In this document: piece by piece, positions 25,501 to 38,297 of the stretch | Layout: each line of letters opens with the position of its first letter | How positions within the stretch are numbered: the first letter of the stretch is position 1 | NCBI GenBank assembly: GCA_015680685.1 | Contig: MNCI01004656.1 | Coordinates: forward strand, 1,141,567-1,205,566 | Length of the DNA: 64,000 bases | Reading direction: 5' to 3' | Source of the DNA: Gnetum montanum | Taxonomy: Eukaryota > Streptophyta > Gnetopsida > Gnetales > Gnetaceae | Notes under the pieces: model-generated | Seen by the model: only the letters and a program-made list of their open reading frames with translations | Databases searched by the model: none | What the model was told of the DNA's origin: nothing | Made by a program: the position numbers and the translations under genes

Positions 25501-26190
25501 ATTTATCAAAATCCCCTCTTAACTATTAATACATATCAATTTTGATCTTGGGGACTTTGGTGAATACATTTAAGGTAGTTTGAGCCACTACCAAGGTTTG
25601 GTCATTCCTAATAGAGCCTTGATCATTGACCCTATACCTACAAGAAGTTCATAAAATTGAAAAGTTAAGAAAGGTAACTTAAACAATAAAGCTAAAAAAA
25701 TCAAAACATTATAACAATCATGCTTACCTTGGTAGACAGTACACAGTTCTAGGGGGTTCTAGAATAATGTGTGGACTCTATGTAGGACCATTAGAGTATT
25801 GTTAACATTATACTGATGGTACTCTGGCATGCTCTAGGTCTTCAAAAGGTATTTTGTACCTATGATATCCCTTGTATCCATGGCCTCCCCTACTACTAAA
25901 GTGGTTGGATTATTAGTTATGAACTTGATGATCATATTGAACACCCTAGGCATCAATGTCTTCACTATGACCCTAGCCATGTCTATAGCTAAGTGTGACC
26001 ACATCATCATACTAATGTACTATAGCATATAGGTAAGGAATTTCCTTGCCCCCATTTAGAAGCGTAGTGAGCCCCTCTTAAGAACTAGATTTGGAAGGAA
26101 AGTGTTGGGCTTAGGAGAGTTGATGCAGCATAAAATGCCCACCAACTCCACCACTATGAGGATGGGCTTAAAAAGGGCCCTGCATGGGAA
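22560..26190 (-). pseudogene. antisense-gene copy A (same gene as 50555-54702), heavily decayed
   Basis: Minus-strand translation, with many stops and shifts, aligns in order with the antisense gene of element C. The HAD-like exon lies near 26,160-25,740 (FKPILIVVELVGILCC against LKPILIVLDIIGVLC in C). The next exon lies at about 25,630-25,380 (IRNDQTLVVAQTTLNVFTKV). Part of exon 4 lies at about 25,050-24,990 (NMLNIINAFNTRVNHF against KMIALVNSFSEKAERF). Another exon-4 block lies at about 24,700-24,500 (MHYSFFASYLKRF against VHYAFFIACLW). A coiled-coil block lies at about 23,390-22,900. The intron after the HAD exon is shared: donor GTAAGC at about 25,730 and acceptor CTTGTAG at about 25,635. 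No gag-protease accompanies it; the left neighbour is the direct repeat at 21.2-22.0 kb. Confidence 0.7.
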
Positions 26191-26199
26191 AACAACTTA

Positions 26200-28325
26200 A
26201 AACCAATTAAGACCACATTTAAAACAACAACCTCATAACCCTTAGAATTTCATGAAAATTTTGCTAATTATCCTAGTTGGGAGTGAAATTAGGCCCCATA
26301 AAAAGCTCTAGGGTGTAGTGGAAATTCCAAAAAAAAAAAAAAAACAAAACGTTTTGATAATCAACACTATTACAACCTTATAACCTCTAATAATTATAGC
26401 CAAAATATAACAATTTTATATCCTCAACTTACAATGCATCAAAACCTTATACAACCTCCTAACCAAGTCTAAGTAACATGACTTGCAACTTAGTAAACCA
26501 CCTTAGGAAATCAAAGATAAAATTTATCAAAAAATTTTATAAAGATGTTTAATAAATTTTAAAGTCCTTTAAATATCCATAGCCATCTCCAAGGGTATGG
26601 GCTGTTGACAAGAAAAATCATTCAAACATGTCCATGCTACCCAACTCCAAGGCATAAATTGTTACAATTGAAAAGACTCTCCATGTGTGACCATATGGGA
26701 AAATTTGTTAAAAATTAACTATAGCTCCAAAATTAGTGATTTCACTGCTTTTGGAATCCTAAAATCATGAGCTACAAAGTCATGATAAGAAAATTTGAAA
26801 AATATTAGATATTATTTTAAAAAATGGAGCAAACTTAATAGATATCTATCCATCAATAAAAAAACCCTAATTCATGCAATTATAGGAAAAAATTCATTTC
26901 AACTCTAATTTTAGTGATCCTAAAATCGTTGGAATCCTAAAATCATAAAATTCATGGCAATAACTAATATAGCCAACAATTCTCAACCATTATAATAGAA
27001 ATTGTAGAAAATTGAGTAGTAACCTAACCATCACTAGAAAAGCCCTTTTCACATGAATTTCATAAATAATTCTTCAAAAATCCATTTTAGCTCAAAACAA
27101 AGTGATTCCACCACTATTTGAAATATTAAATCAAAACATATGCATCCATAATAAGGAAATAGAAAAAGCCTTTTTTGTTTCATTGAAAAATGTCTATCAA
27201 CTTTATGAAAAATCTAAAAAAAAATGGGGTAAACCACAACTACATGAGATAGCCAAAATGCCTGTAACTCATTCATCACAACTCTAGATTAAAATAAAAA
27301 GCCAATAGAAACCTTAAATGTAACTATAGAAACAAAAAACATGATATTTTAACAATTTATAGCAAATTCCTTAATAACCAATACACAACTATGCTTGCTT
27401 TTTTACCAAAACTGGTAAAAAACACATACAAAATAATAGAACTTAATATAACATATGCATAAAACCAAGCCTAAAGAACCAAATAACCTTATATCCACAT
27501 AGAAACCAGTGAAATAGGAGGTATAACTCTTTTAGAATTCAATCTTAACAAACACCTTGATGTAGATTTGAAAAAATGCCTCTATCCCAAGCTAGGAAAA
27601 CAAGCAAACAATGGCTAGCAGTGACCTACCATGGGGTTGCAATAGATGAACTTTGGATTACAACAAACCTAGGTAGCTAGAAGATGCACTGGGATACAAC
27701 ATCTACCTACTCAAGAAGTTCTTTTCATCATCGATAGAGACAAATAGATGATCTAGGTGCTCTTTTCATAGATGAGTCATTTTCAAGTAACCTTCTTATT
27801 GCTTACAAGTAGACTATAATTAGTTTTTCCTTTCTTTTGAAAATATTACCACTAGAACATTTGAATATACATTCATATATTTACCCTTTTATTATTTTAT
27901 AATTTCATTTTCATTCATCTTTCTTCTACTTATATTTTTATGTAAATTCTCATGAGTATATCTATTTTTTATGACAAACTATAATAATTTTATTTTCAAA
28001 TTAATTCTTGTCTATTCTAATAAATAGAAACATTATTTCAAGATGCATTTCCAAAAATATTTTTACCTTAATGAAAAATTTTGTATAGTTATAACTGTTA
28101 TATTTTTGTGTAAATTTTCATATGTGTATGTCCATTTTGTTATTCAAAGGTATAATAATTTTAGTTTCAATGATTGTGATTTATTCTGATAAATAAGAAC
28201 ATTATAAAAAATGCATCTCTAAAAATGTATTTAAAAATTCATCAGAAAATAGTTGTTTTTACATGTCAAATTTTAGTGATATTTAATTACATGTCAAAAA
28301 TACATTGTCTAAAATATCAATATAA
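26200..28325. other. AT-rich interval, no recognisable gene
   Basis: A poly-A tract at about 26,330 and short ORFs only. The first exon and upstream part of antisense-gene copy A could lie here, but I could not recognise them. Confidence 0.4.
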
Positions 28326-28329
28326 CATA

Positions 28330-29124
28330 TACGAGGATGCTTGGGTGTGCAACCCCATGTAATCATTCATGAAATTGTAGGTTTATTTAGTGTGAAGTAC
28401 ATGAGGATTTTTGGATCATAAAACCTCACATAATTACACATAAAATATAAGGTTTCTCATTCATGCAACCTAATATAATAACACTCAAAATAGTAGGCTA
28501 CTTAGGCATGCAATCCAACTTAATTATACACATGAGATTAGGTTTCACAAGCATGATACATCATATGGTTGAACAAAAAATTGAAGATTTCTTTATTGTT
28601 CAACCTCAAGTAAAATTTTAATCAAACGAGTAAGTTGCTTGGTCATGAAACCTAATATAATTACACTCAAAATAATAGGTTGCTTAGGCATGCAACCCAA
28701 CTTAAGTATACACATGAGATTAGGATTCTTGGATGTGATACCTCATATAGTTTACCTCTATATGGAGGTTGCTTGGTTATGCAATTTCAAGTAAAATAAA
28801 TTTTAAATATCCAATTAGTTTGGGATGCAGTCATTTCTCATTATACACAAAATAGTAGGTTTCTATGTCATGAGGATCTTCTTAGTTATACACAAAATTA
28901 TAGGTTGCTCAAGTGTGCAACCTAAAATAACTAAATGCAACACAAAAAAGTAGGTTCATCTATCATAAAACCTTTTATTATTATACTAAAAATATATATT
29001 TATAAATATGCTCCTTTGGTTTACATACTCTAAGTAACTACATAAAATATAGGATCCTCGTTCTAGTTTCATACTCTCAAAGATTGGAAAAAATTGATAG
29101 GTTCTTTGTTCGTGAAACATCTAT
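28330..29124. repeat. degenerate tandem repeats, left part
   Basis: Loosely repeated units of about 60 bp carry motifs like TAGGTTGCTTRGGYATGCAA with intervening ATACACAAAAT. The same motif family reappears at about 35,080-35,560, on the far side of the LTR element at 29,125-34,811. The LTR element therefore inserted into this array. Units are too diverged to count exactly. Confidence 0.6.
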
Positions 29125-30282
29125 TAACCTATTGGTATGTCAAAACCTTAAGAAAAATGGAGAATATAGAATGTTGTGGAAGGTGGTATTTTTGCAAGGC
29201 ATGGGGAAGAGTGCAAGAGATGTTAAAGTGGGGACCACAAGGACTTTCTAGACATGAATGAAAGCTTAAGGAATGAGAGCTACAATGAGATGACAAAGAA
29301 GAATACTATAGCAAAAGCAAGATTGAGAGGAAGCTAAATGTATCTAGTTGTGTTAATTTTTGTTGAGGATGATTCTTGAATATTTTGACATATTTTGGAG
29401 TGTTTTTGGCTCAATTTGATAAGTCTATGAGGTTATAGGATCTATGGGGACTTGTTTGAAGACATCTAGAGACTCCTAGCATTAAAACAAGCACTTTTAT
29501 TTTTGGGCACTATAGAAGAGACATCTCTTGAGAGACATCTTACTAGAGAAATTTACCTCGAAGTGTAGAAATCTTTCAAAAATAGGATACATATCCCCAT
29601 ATTTGAGTCTAAATTTAGAGATATGTCGCAATCTTGAAGGAGACATCTACACTAGCCATTAAGTGACCATTGGATGAATTTTGAGGTGATTTTGAAAACT
29701 TCAAAGCTATAAGAAGACATCAATTCTTTGGAATAGTCCAAGTGAATGCATGTGAATATGAATAGTTTACATCAAGCCTTCATTATCTAATCTATTTTAC
29801 TTGTGTACTTCATTATAACATCATTTGTACTATTTTATTGATTGTTTGTTGTACTGTATCTCAAAGTACAAGGACCTATAATGAGTTACATTATTTCTTT
29901 GTAATTTTGTTTTCTCTCTTGTTGGCTCACTGTGATTGATACACTTCTTGTGAGAAGGCATCATCATTAAGCTTCTTAGGACCTAGCTTGGTTGAGTGGT
30001 TGATGCAATGTCACAACACTTCGAAGCTAAGATTAATTTGTAAAGGTTATGAGATCCTTGAAAACAAATTCTAAGCTTATTGGAACCTAGCTAAGTTAAG
30101 TGGATTTGTAGCAACAAATCACTTTAAGAAGAGCTTAGATCTTGTACAGGTTACGGTTCCCTTTAAACCACTTTTTTGAGGAACAAAGTCTAGAGGTGTG
30201 TAATTTGGTTGTGGTTTTTGTGGCTGTAAATTTTGATTTGAGAAACTTATTCATCTTCCTCTTATAAGTTCTATCATCCTCA
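29125..30282 (+). repeat. left LTR of the 5.7-kb element
   Basis: Colinear with 33,584-34,811. It starts TAACCT (TG lost) and ends ATCATCCTCA just before the primer site. It is about 1,158 bp, shorter than the right LTR because the right one has extra sequence near 34,665-34,715. Confidence 0.75.
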
Positions 30283-30283
30283 A

Positions 30284-30297
30284 TTTGTATTAAAGCC
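30284..30297 (+). other. decayed primer-binding site
   Basis: TTTGTATTAAAGCC directly after the left LTR resembles the tRNA-iMet site TTTGGTATCAGAGCC, with a few changes of the transition and deletion type. Confidence 0.55.
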
Positions 30298-30429
30298 TAG
30301 TATTCTTGCACTCTACATCAATCTTCAAGAGTGAACATGGAAGGGACTATCAACATCAAACACATTTGGACAAAGAGACTAATATACTTCATTAATTATT
30401 GTGCTTAATTCTTATATCACACCTATCCC

Positions 30430-31556
30430 AAAGGTAAGTCTTTCATTCCCTTCTTTACATTCAAAACTAGAGGAGACTATACTTGTAAGGTTGATAAAAC
30501 TTATGATGATCTAAACAACATGGAAAGGTTAAATAATGATATTTCCTTTGAAAAAAGGTATGAGATGTTTTTCCATGAAGTTATTTCTTTTCAAAGATTA
30601 TGTGTTGAAATGAAAGATGTTTTACATGTCAAGGAAATGAAAATTATAGTTCTTAATGATGAATGTTTTTATCTCAGGAAAGAAAACTAACCAATGTGAT
30701 TGAGCAGATAGGTAAGAACTCTTTAGAGAACCCTAAAAACTAAAAGCAAAAGGATGAATGTCTAAGAAATTTCAAAGAAGAAAATCAATCCAATCAGTTT
30801 AGAGGTTGATAAAGAGGTAAAATTATTTCAAATTCTAATTTTGATCTTTCTTCTATAGAATGTTGGATATGTGGAGGAAGAGGTCATATGACCTCTGAAT
30901 ATAGTAGTAGTAACAAGTTAAGGTGCAAGGATAGAAGTGATGAAGAGCAGAAGGACAATGCAAAGAATTCACATGTCATCTATATGGCTCTCATTTATGA
31001 TGATGATAACACCTTAGATGATGAACTTAATGAGGATGAGAGTTTTTATTTATTGTGTAATGAACTTTTATCTTTTCAAAACCTTTGTACAAAATTGAAT
31101 ATGCAAGTTAAAACAAAGGTCTAAAAAATTTCCTTATTAAATACAAAACTTTCTAATCTTACAAAATAAATATCAATCCTAAGGGTTGAGAATGAAAAGC
31201 TAACCTTATCTTATGAGCAGGCTAAGGAAGAAATTGTAGATGCCAAACTTTTGAGTGAAAGGATAGTTAAGTGAAAAGAATCCCTTCAAATGGTTCATAG
31301 ACAAGGAAGACGTTCACAACATAAAATTTGACTAGGATGTTATTCCTAAGAAATGAAATTTTCACAAACTCCATTCCAACAAAAGGACTCTCCAAAGATT
31401 AAGGTGACAAAGGGCATTCAATCCCAATTAGGAGTAGCTCCAAACCAATCACAGAACCATGAAGGTTTAATCATTGTAATCACTTTTACTAAAATTGGAA
31501 GATTAGATCTTATTATTTTCATAAATTTGGACATAAAAAATGGGAATGAAATTTAA
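30430..31556 (+). pseudogene. gag-like remnant with zinc knuckle
   Basis: Plus-strand translation gives discontinuous gag-like sequence. A knuckle CWICGGRGHMTSEY lies at 30,861-30,902 (CX2CX4HX4 with the last Cys changed to Tyr). It is followed by an acidic stretch (YDDDNTLDDELNEDESFYLL) like the post-knuckle part of plant copia gag proteins. The longest clean frame is 30,888-31,124. No catalytic domain follows before the right LTR at 33,584. Confidence 0.6.
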
Positions 31557-33566
31557 AATATTATCACATGAGCATCCAATCATATCATAAGGCTCCTTGA
31601 TCTTATCCGAATGTGCTTAAAAAGGATAGGCAAATAGATCATAGGGGAGTTAAGAAGGTTTGTAGAATCAAGAGAAAGTAATCTAGGAATAAGAAGACAC
31701 TATCCAAAAAATTCATGAGAGGAAGCCAAACCTTGGAAATTGAAGAATTCTATGCAAGAAGAAAAACCTTGAAAGAAGAATCTCATTCTCCAACACTCTA
31801 GACACCTTAATTCTCAATTGCAAGTAAGATAAGTCAAGGAAAGTTTCCATTTTCTTGCTTGCTAAATATCATGTCAATATTTAATTTGGAGAATTAAGAA
31901 AGACTAAATTGTGTTGATGTTTGATTACTTTATTTCAAGATATGAGATGTTAGCTCCAATAATCTACAAATGTTAAGATAATCACCTACAAGAGAAGATA
32001 TTTGGTACTACTAGAATATTTGATTATGGTATCTTTTGTGAATGTATGAGCACAATGTAATTAATATTATAACTGAATAAAAGTTTCTAGTACTTGTAAA
32101 CTTTTAAAAGTTTTTATTTAAAAATCATATTTTGATATATTAGTTTCAAGTGGGTTAAAATCCTTGCATAAAATTCATGAACTGATAAGATTTTTACCTT
32201 GGGATATGGGTTTTCTTTGAAATCATAAAACCAAATTTCTTTTGGAAGCTTTTTGCTATATAATAATTAAATAATTTGAATTAGCACATTTGATGAATAA
32301 TGAATCTTCTGAAGATACATTTCTAGAGGAAATATTAGAGACTCTAGTCTCCACATATGATCTTAACGTTACTTTGCAAGGATAGTACTTTGATAATAAA
32401 AGGACTTTGATAGTAACCTTTGAAAAGAACAAGCTAATCCAAAAGGACTCAAAGGAAGCACTAGAATCTACATATATGTAGGGGGAGCTTATACCTAATC
32501 ATTGATTATCATCTAAGAGGCCATTAGTATAGGGGGAGTTGTTTGAGACTCTTACCAAAAGATACTCAAGTAATAAGACTTTCCACTCCATCACCGTTAG
32601 TGAAAAATGACCAAAGAAGAGCATAGTCATCTAATAATGTTGTAAAAGAGGAAATTTATTAAATTATTATCTAAGGATGAACTTTATTGGTGAAAGCTCC
32701 TAAACTATATATGTTATATAAACTTAATTGTGAGCTCTATCTATATGTCTGATCTTTTGTATGTTGAGAATATATCCTTTTAAGTGCCTAAGGTCCTTAT
32801 TGCAAATATGCATTAAGAAGTTCTAGAACAGGTGTTCATGATCTCTTTTTGTAAGAAATGAGGTATATATATATATTTTATTTTTTTGGCTCTCAACCTA
32901 ATTGTCATATATTAGTTTATGATTCCTTTATTTGATATAATTAGATATCTTGCTTTGTCTTTAAAGTTGAATATGCATGTTTTACCTGCTATTAATTTGC
33001 TATGCCTTATCATGATATTTCAAAAGGAGGTAAATATTGTATGATTATAAAACTATGAGATTTTGATTATTCTAATGGACTCAAAGATAGGTTATATGAT
33101 CTTCAATGCTAAAATTTCATCTTTGGACATCAATTAAAAGGCTTGTACCTCATTATTTCTAATCTTCTATGAGAATAGGTAAGGAGTAACACTTAATTCT
33201 TTTGACACCATCAATCCTATGCTATAAATACTAAGGAATGTGTATTTTTTAATTGCTTGTTCATCCTTAGCATACTCAAGTCCTCAAGTGCTCATTATGA
33301 AAGTTTAAAAATCAATGTCCAATTTTTCTTATCCATTCTCTTAATCTGTCATATAGCACTGCTTCACTCCTTGATGATGATGTTCAAAAAGGGGGAGAAG
33401 TTTGGAATACTATTGATAACTATGATGTGATGTGATGATGAGTACATCATTTATGCTTATGTTGATTATATGTGTGGATGGCAAGTATTAGGAGTGATAT
33501 GAAAATATATGAATTTAATGAATTCTAGAGATTACTAACCCATTTTCTTAAGTTTTGACTATCACC

Positions 33567-33580
33567 AAAAAGGGGGAGAT
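33567..33580 (+). other. polypurine tract before the right LTR
   Basis: AAAAAGGGGGAGAT lies a few bases before the right LTR. Similar GGGGGAG tracts occur at about 32,480, 32,533 and 33,393 in the same interior. Confidence 0.65.
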
Positions 33581-33583
33581 TTT

Positions 33584-34811
33584 TGACCTTTTAGTATGTT
33601 AAAACCTTATGGAAAATGGAGAATATAGAATGTTATGAAAGGTGATATTTTTACAGGGCATGAAGGAAAGCTCAAGAGATTTCAAAGTGGAGATCACAAG
33701 GACTTGCCAGACATGAATGAAGACTTAAGAAATGAGAGCTACAATGAAATGGGAAAGAAGAGGACTACAAAAAAAAGTAAGATTTATAGGAAGATAAATG
33801 TGTATATTTACATTAATTTTTGTTCAGGATGATTCTTGAATGTTTTGAAATATTTTGGAGTAATTTTGGCTCAATTTGATGAGTCTAGGAGGTTATAGGG
33901 TCTCTGGGACTTGTTTGAAGGCATCCAGAGACTCCCAGCATCAAAACTAGTAGTTTTATTTTTGGGCCCTATAGAAGAGATGTCTGCTTAGAGATATCTT
34001 CCCAGAGATGTCTCCCATGGAGAGTAGACATCTTTCAAAAATAAGATATGTCTCCCTAGATTTGAGGCCAAATTTAGAGAGACATCTCAATCTCAAAGGA
34101 GACATTGATACTAGTCATTAAGTGACCATTAGATGAATTACAAGGTGATTTTAAAAACTTCAAAGCTATAAGAAGACATCAATTATTTGGAATAGTGCAA
34201 GTGAATGCATATAAATGTGAATATTCTACATCAAGCCTTCATTGTCTAATCTATTGTACTTGTGTAATTCATTGTAACATCATTTGTACTATTGTATTGA
34301 TTATTTGTTATATTGTACCTCAAAGTACAAGGACTTATAATTAAGTTACATGATTTCCTTGTAATTTGTTTTCTCTTATTGCCTCATTGGGGTTCATGCA
34401 CTTATTCCAAGAATGCATCGTCATTGAGCCTGTTGGAACCTAATTAGGTTGAGTGGTTAGTGCAGCATTACAACACTCCAAAGCAAAGCTTAATTTGTAA
34501 AGGTTGTGGGATCCTTGAAACCACATTCTAAGCTTGTCAAGACCTAGTTGGGTTGACTAGATTCATAGTGAAAATTCACTCCAAAGTAGATCTTAGAGCT
34601 TTTATAGGATGTGGTTGCTTTCAAACCACTTTTCTAAAAAACAAAGTCTAGAAGTATGCAAGTGAACTACCCTTTGAGTGTGGACTACCCAATTTGGGGA
34701 ACCATGTTAAATTTGGATGTGGTTTTTTTGGTTTTAAATTTTTATTTGGGGAACATATTCATCTCCCCTCCCCCCACACCCCCTCTTCACTTCTAAGTTC
34801 TATGATCCTGA
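33584..34811 (+). repeat. right LTR of the 5.7-kb element
   Basis: Starts TGACCTTTTAG and matches the left LTR throughout. It includes the shared blocks around CAAAGCTATAAGAAGACATC and the T/C-rich 3' end. The two LTRs are clearly diverged, so the insertion is old. Confidence 0.75.
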
Positions 34812-37800
34812 ACCTTCAATATTGATATTCAAGAAATGATGAAAGACTCACCTATGTTTATAATCATTATAATATAAGAAACAATGGAAATGCCAACAAC
34901 ATGAAAAGAAATAATAGTTTTGGTTTCACTTGAGGGATATGTACAATAGGTTTGACTTGATTTGAATCCTTGTATTACTAATTAAATTAGGTAACTCTTG
35001 GTGTGGGATGCATGTTTTGGTTACATTCTCATAGTACCTATTCAAATTAGAGGATCCTCATTTTAGTCTCATACTTTCAATACCTACACAAAATCAATAG
35101 GTTTCTTGGTCATGCAACTTCTTATACTAAAATTTAAATAATAAGGATTATCAAATATGATATGTATCAATGATGTACTAAAATATTTGGTTGTTAGAGT
35201 ATTGTCTCTCAACCTCATTGGTTGAATGGCTTCGATCTCTTAATAATTGTACAAAACAAACAGGTTTCTTGGTCATAAAACCTCTTATACTTATATTAAA
35301 AAATGTTGATCAAATGGGATATAGCACAATGTTACACCAAAACATTTGGTTGATAGTTTGTTTCCTTCTAGAATTAAGCTAAAAAATAGTTTTCTTGGTA
35401 GTTAACCCTAGCATATAAATATTACTTCAAAATAAGATGTTTCTAGGGTGTGCATCCACTATGTATGGTACCATTAAGTCTATGTACCTTAGTCATAAAA
35501 TGTTTTCTAATTATATAGAAAACATGATATGGATTGTTAGCTAATTTTACTAAAATTCCTATGAAGATATGACCTTCATTAGAGATGAAACCTATCTATA
35601 TTTCTCCATATATATATGTATTTATGTAGGAGACAAAGATACTAGGAGTGTCCTAGAAATTTTTTTCTCTTGAGAGCATGCTCTCATACTTATACAAAAG
35701 ACTAGAGGTTTCAAGGTTGTGAGAAATATATGGATATGTATAATATACATGAGCTTATTTGTTCAAAAAACTTTATTCATATTAATATAAGATACAAATG
35801 GATGTATTATGAATAGACTACATGCTAAATTAGTTTTTTAATTTGTTTAATTATAAATATTGGTTAAAAAACATGTTAGATAATTGTACTCTTAAATTAT
35901 ATCATATAATTATAAATTACTTTAAATTATTATTTAGCATTAAATAATATTGAGGCATAACCTATACACTAATGTTCTTATCTTGATATGGATTCCTATG
36001 GTCTATACATGGATCAACTATCAAATGATATGAAGAAGAATTGTAAAGGCTTATTTGAAAGAAAGATTATGATCAAGCATGAATGTTCAATGGAAGGATT
36101 TCTTGTAGCAGGGATAATTTATTAAACCCAGATAAATGATACAATGGTAGATTCAAAAACACAAAATAGAATTGATATTTCATGTGACATAAAAGAAGTG
36201 ACCAATTATTCTATTGTTCATTTATCTGATAATGAAATTGGTGTCTATATTGAATTAATTGATATGGAATGCAAAGACTATTATCTATACTTCAAGGATA
36301 TTCTATCAATGAATATATGGGCAATGCATTCATAGATAAGAGACCTTACAAGAGTATAAGGAAGGATGAAAATATTGATAGAATATAATAAGAAGGAATA
36401 TCAGGATCTAAATCCTCCTACCATCTAGATAATTTTATATTCATCATGCATGAAATATGCTATAAGAGAAAGTAATTACTATGGGTGAAATTAAGAGGAC
36501 TTGGAGAATGACACATGCAATGAGTAGTAATTAAAAAAGGTCATACATTATGCATGAATTTGAATCAAACCATTATATTATGAATGAAATACATAGAGTA
36601 AAGATAATGAAATACTTTGGAATGGAGATTTGTAAGAAGGCCTAGCATATAGTTCATGGTATTCCAAGTAGTACATTCTACAATTACTAATGTAATTTCA
36701 ACGATGACCATGTGGTTCTTGATCATGATAATACTAGAAAGGTAAAGTCTAGATCAATCAAGATTTCAAAAATTATGATTCTTAAGATATTTGTTGATGA
36801 AATGATAGTCCATTCCCATTCAGAAAGTAGACAAGTTATGAGGGATGAAATGTCTAAACCATTTGGAGGAGAATGTATACAAGTTATGAGGGATGAAATG
36901 TCTCAACATTAAGATGCGGAAAGAGATGATAAAAGGTCTTTAAGAAAATGATAAGCAAGAGTGGAATGAAAAAGTAAATTGCCAAAAAACCATTTTAGAA
37001 AATATAGAATATTTACAGGATAGATTATTATCTAGGGATGCTATTATAGAGCATTTTTGATGAAGAACTATTCAACCAGATATTATGAGTCCAAGATTAG
37101 AGATTGAAGGATCTCAAGGGGAGGAACATGAAGCAACATATGTTGGGTTAAGGAATAAGAGAACAAAGAGGTCATTCAATCCATTTAATGATATCATTGA
37201 TGAAATAATGCTTTTGATTAGGCTAGGGGATGAAATTGAAGAAGACATTATATAGATGGATAGAGCAAGAATCATTGAATCAAGGGATGACATTATAATA
37301 GACATAGTAGTGGACTGTTTCACACCAAAATCAACAGTAAGTAAAGAATGGATGTATTATGAATGGATATATAATTTTAGAGATAATAAGGTTAGAATAA
37401 TGGAACTTGGTTTAGTGGTTTATACATGGATAGAAAAAACAAGATATGAAAGAAAGGTAAGACTAAATAAAAAAGAAAAATTGGTAATCGAAGACATGTT
37501 GTGAAAATCAAAGAAAGCAAATGCTAATGATTAGGATATGAATAAAACTATATATGAATATAATGATATACAAATACAACAAAATTTCCTTGTACATTCC
37601 TTATTTTTTATTGAAATGAATATTTTGTTTGAAAGGATCAAACTAACTATATTGAAGTTTCTACTAATATGTTCTTCATAATATATAAGTAATTCCTTTT
37701 TAGTATGAATGAAAATAGTGGAATGGTACAAATTTATTATTATCAATTTAACCAGTGTAGTAATTTGAACATATATTTTCATATTTGAAGAGATTATTAT

Positions 37801-38290
37801 GCATTATCAAAAATTTAATAATTTGAAAAAATCTGAAAAATAAAGATTCAATCCAAATATAACAATAACCTCCCTAGTTGAAAATATGAAAAATAAAGTT
37901 AATGTCAATGTCAACAAGAAAGTTATAGTTGATGGTCAAGACCCTTGACATAATATTAATAATAAGTAAAGAAGTAAAGATCTTTTAGAAGTGCTACCAT
38001 TTATTTACTTTGATACAAATATTAATATTGATTCACATCTCTATATCTTAAATCCTTTTGCTATTTTAAGTTTAAGCATGCATGTTAAAAGTAATGTAAA
38101 TGTTGTTAAGATTAGGACCTTTCTCCCTACTAATAATTAATTTTCTTTACATATTATTTCAAAAAATTAATTTGAAGGGTTTACAATTGAGTAGATAATA
38201 ATAAATTCAAACATTTTTTCTTTCCATATTTTTTTGATGATGTCTACTTAATGTCAAGTATATGATTTACTCTAAATTTTATTTGCTAAT
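34812..38290. other. degenerate repeats, then AT-rich DNA with unidentified ORFs
   Basis: 35,080-35,560 continues the tandem-repeat family of 28.3-29.1 kb (GGTTTCTTGGTCATGCAAC type). From 36.1 to 37.5 kb several plus-strand open stretches (36,144-36,335; 36,712-36,912; 37,256-37,504) could be remains of a retrotransposon pol, but I recognise no catalytic motif. The rest is AT-rich without features. Confidence 0.4.
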
Positions 38291-38297
38291 TATTAAT

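Larger units (their letters stand above)
29125..34811 (+). mobile_element. 5.7-kb LTR retrotransposon with gag-like content only
   Basis: Two similar segments in direct orientation (29,125-30,282 and 33,584-34,811) flank 3.3 kb. The left LTR is followed by TTTGTATTAAAGCC, a decayed tRNA-iMet primer site. The right LTR is preceded by the purine tract AAAAAGGGGGAGAT. The interior carries a CCHC-like knuckle and acidic gag-like sequence, but no protease, integrase or RT. No target duplication is clear (TCTAT left, ACCTT right). The copia-like arrangement, small interior and missing pol suggest a non-autonomous gag-only element, or a strongly deleted one. Confidence 0.75.

Noticed and set aside
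36144-37504. Copia-type pol remnants
   Set aside because: The open stretches look protein-like in places, but I could find no RT, RNase H or integrase motif.
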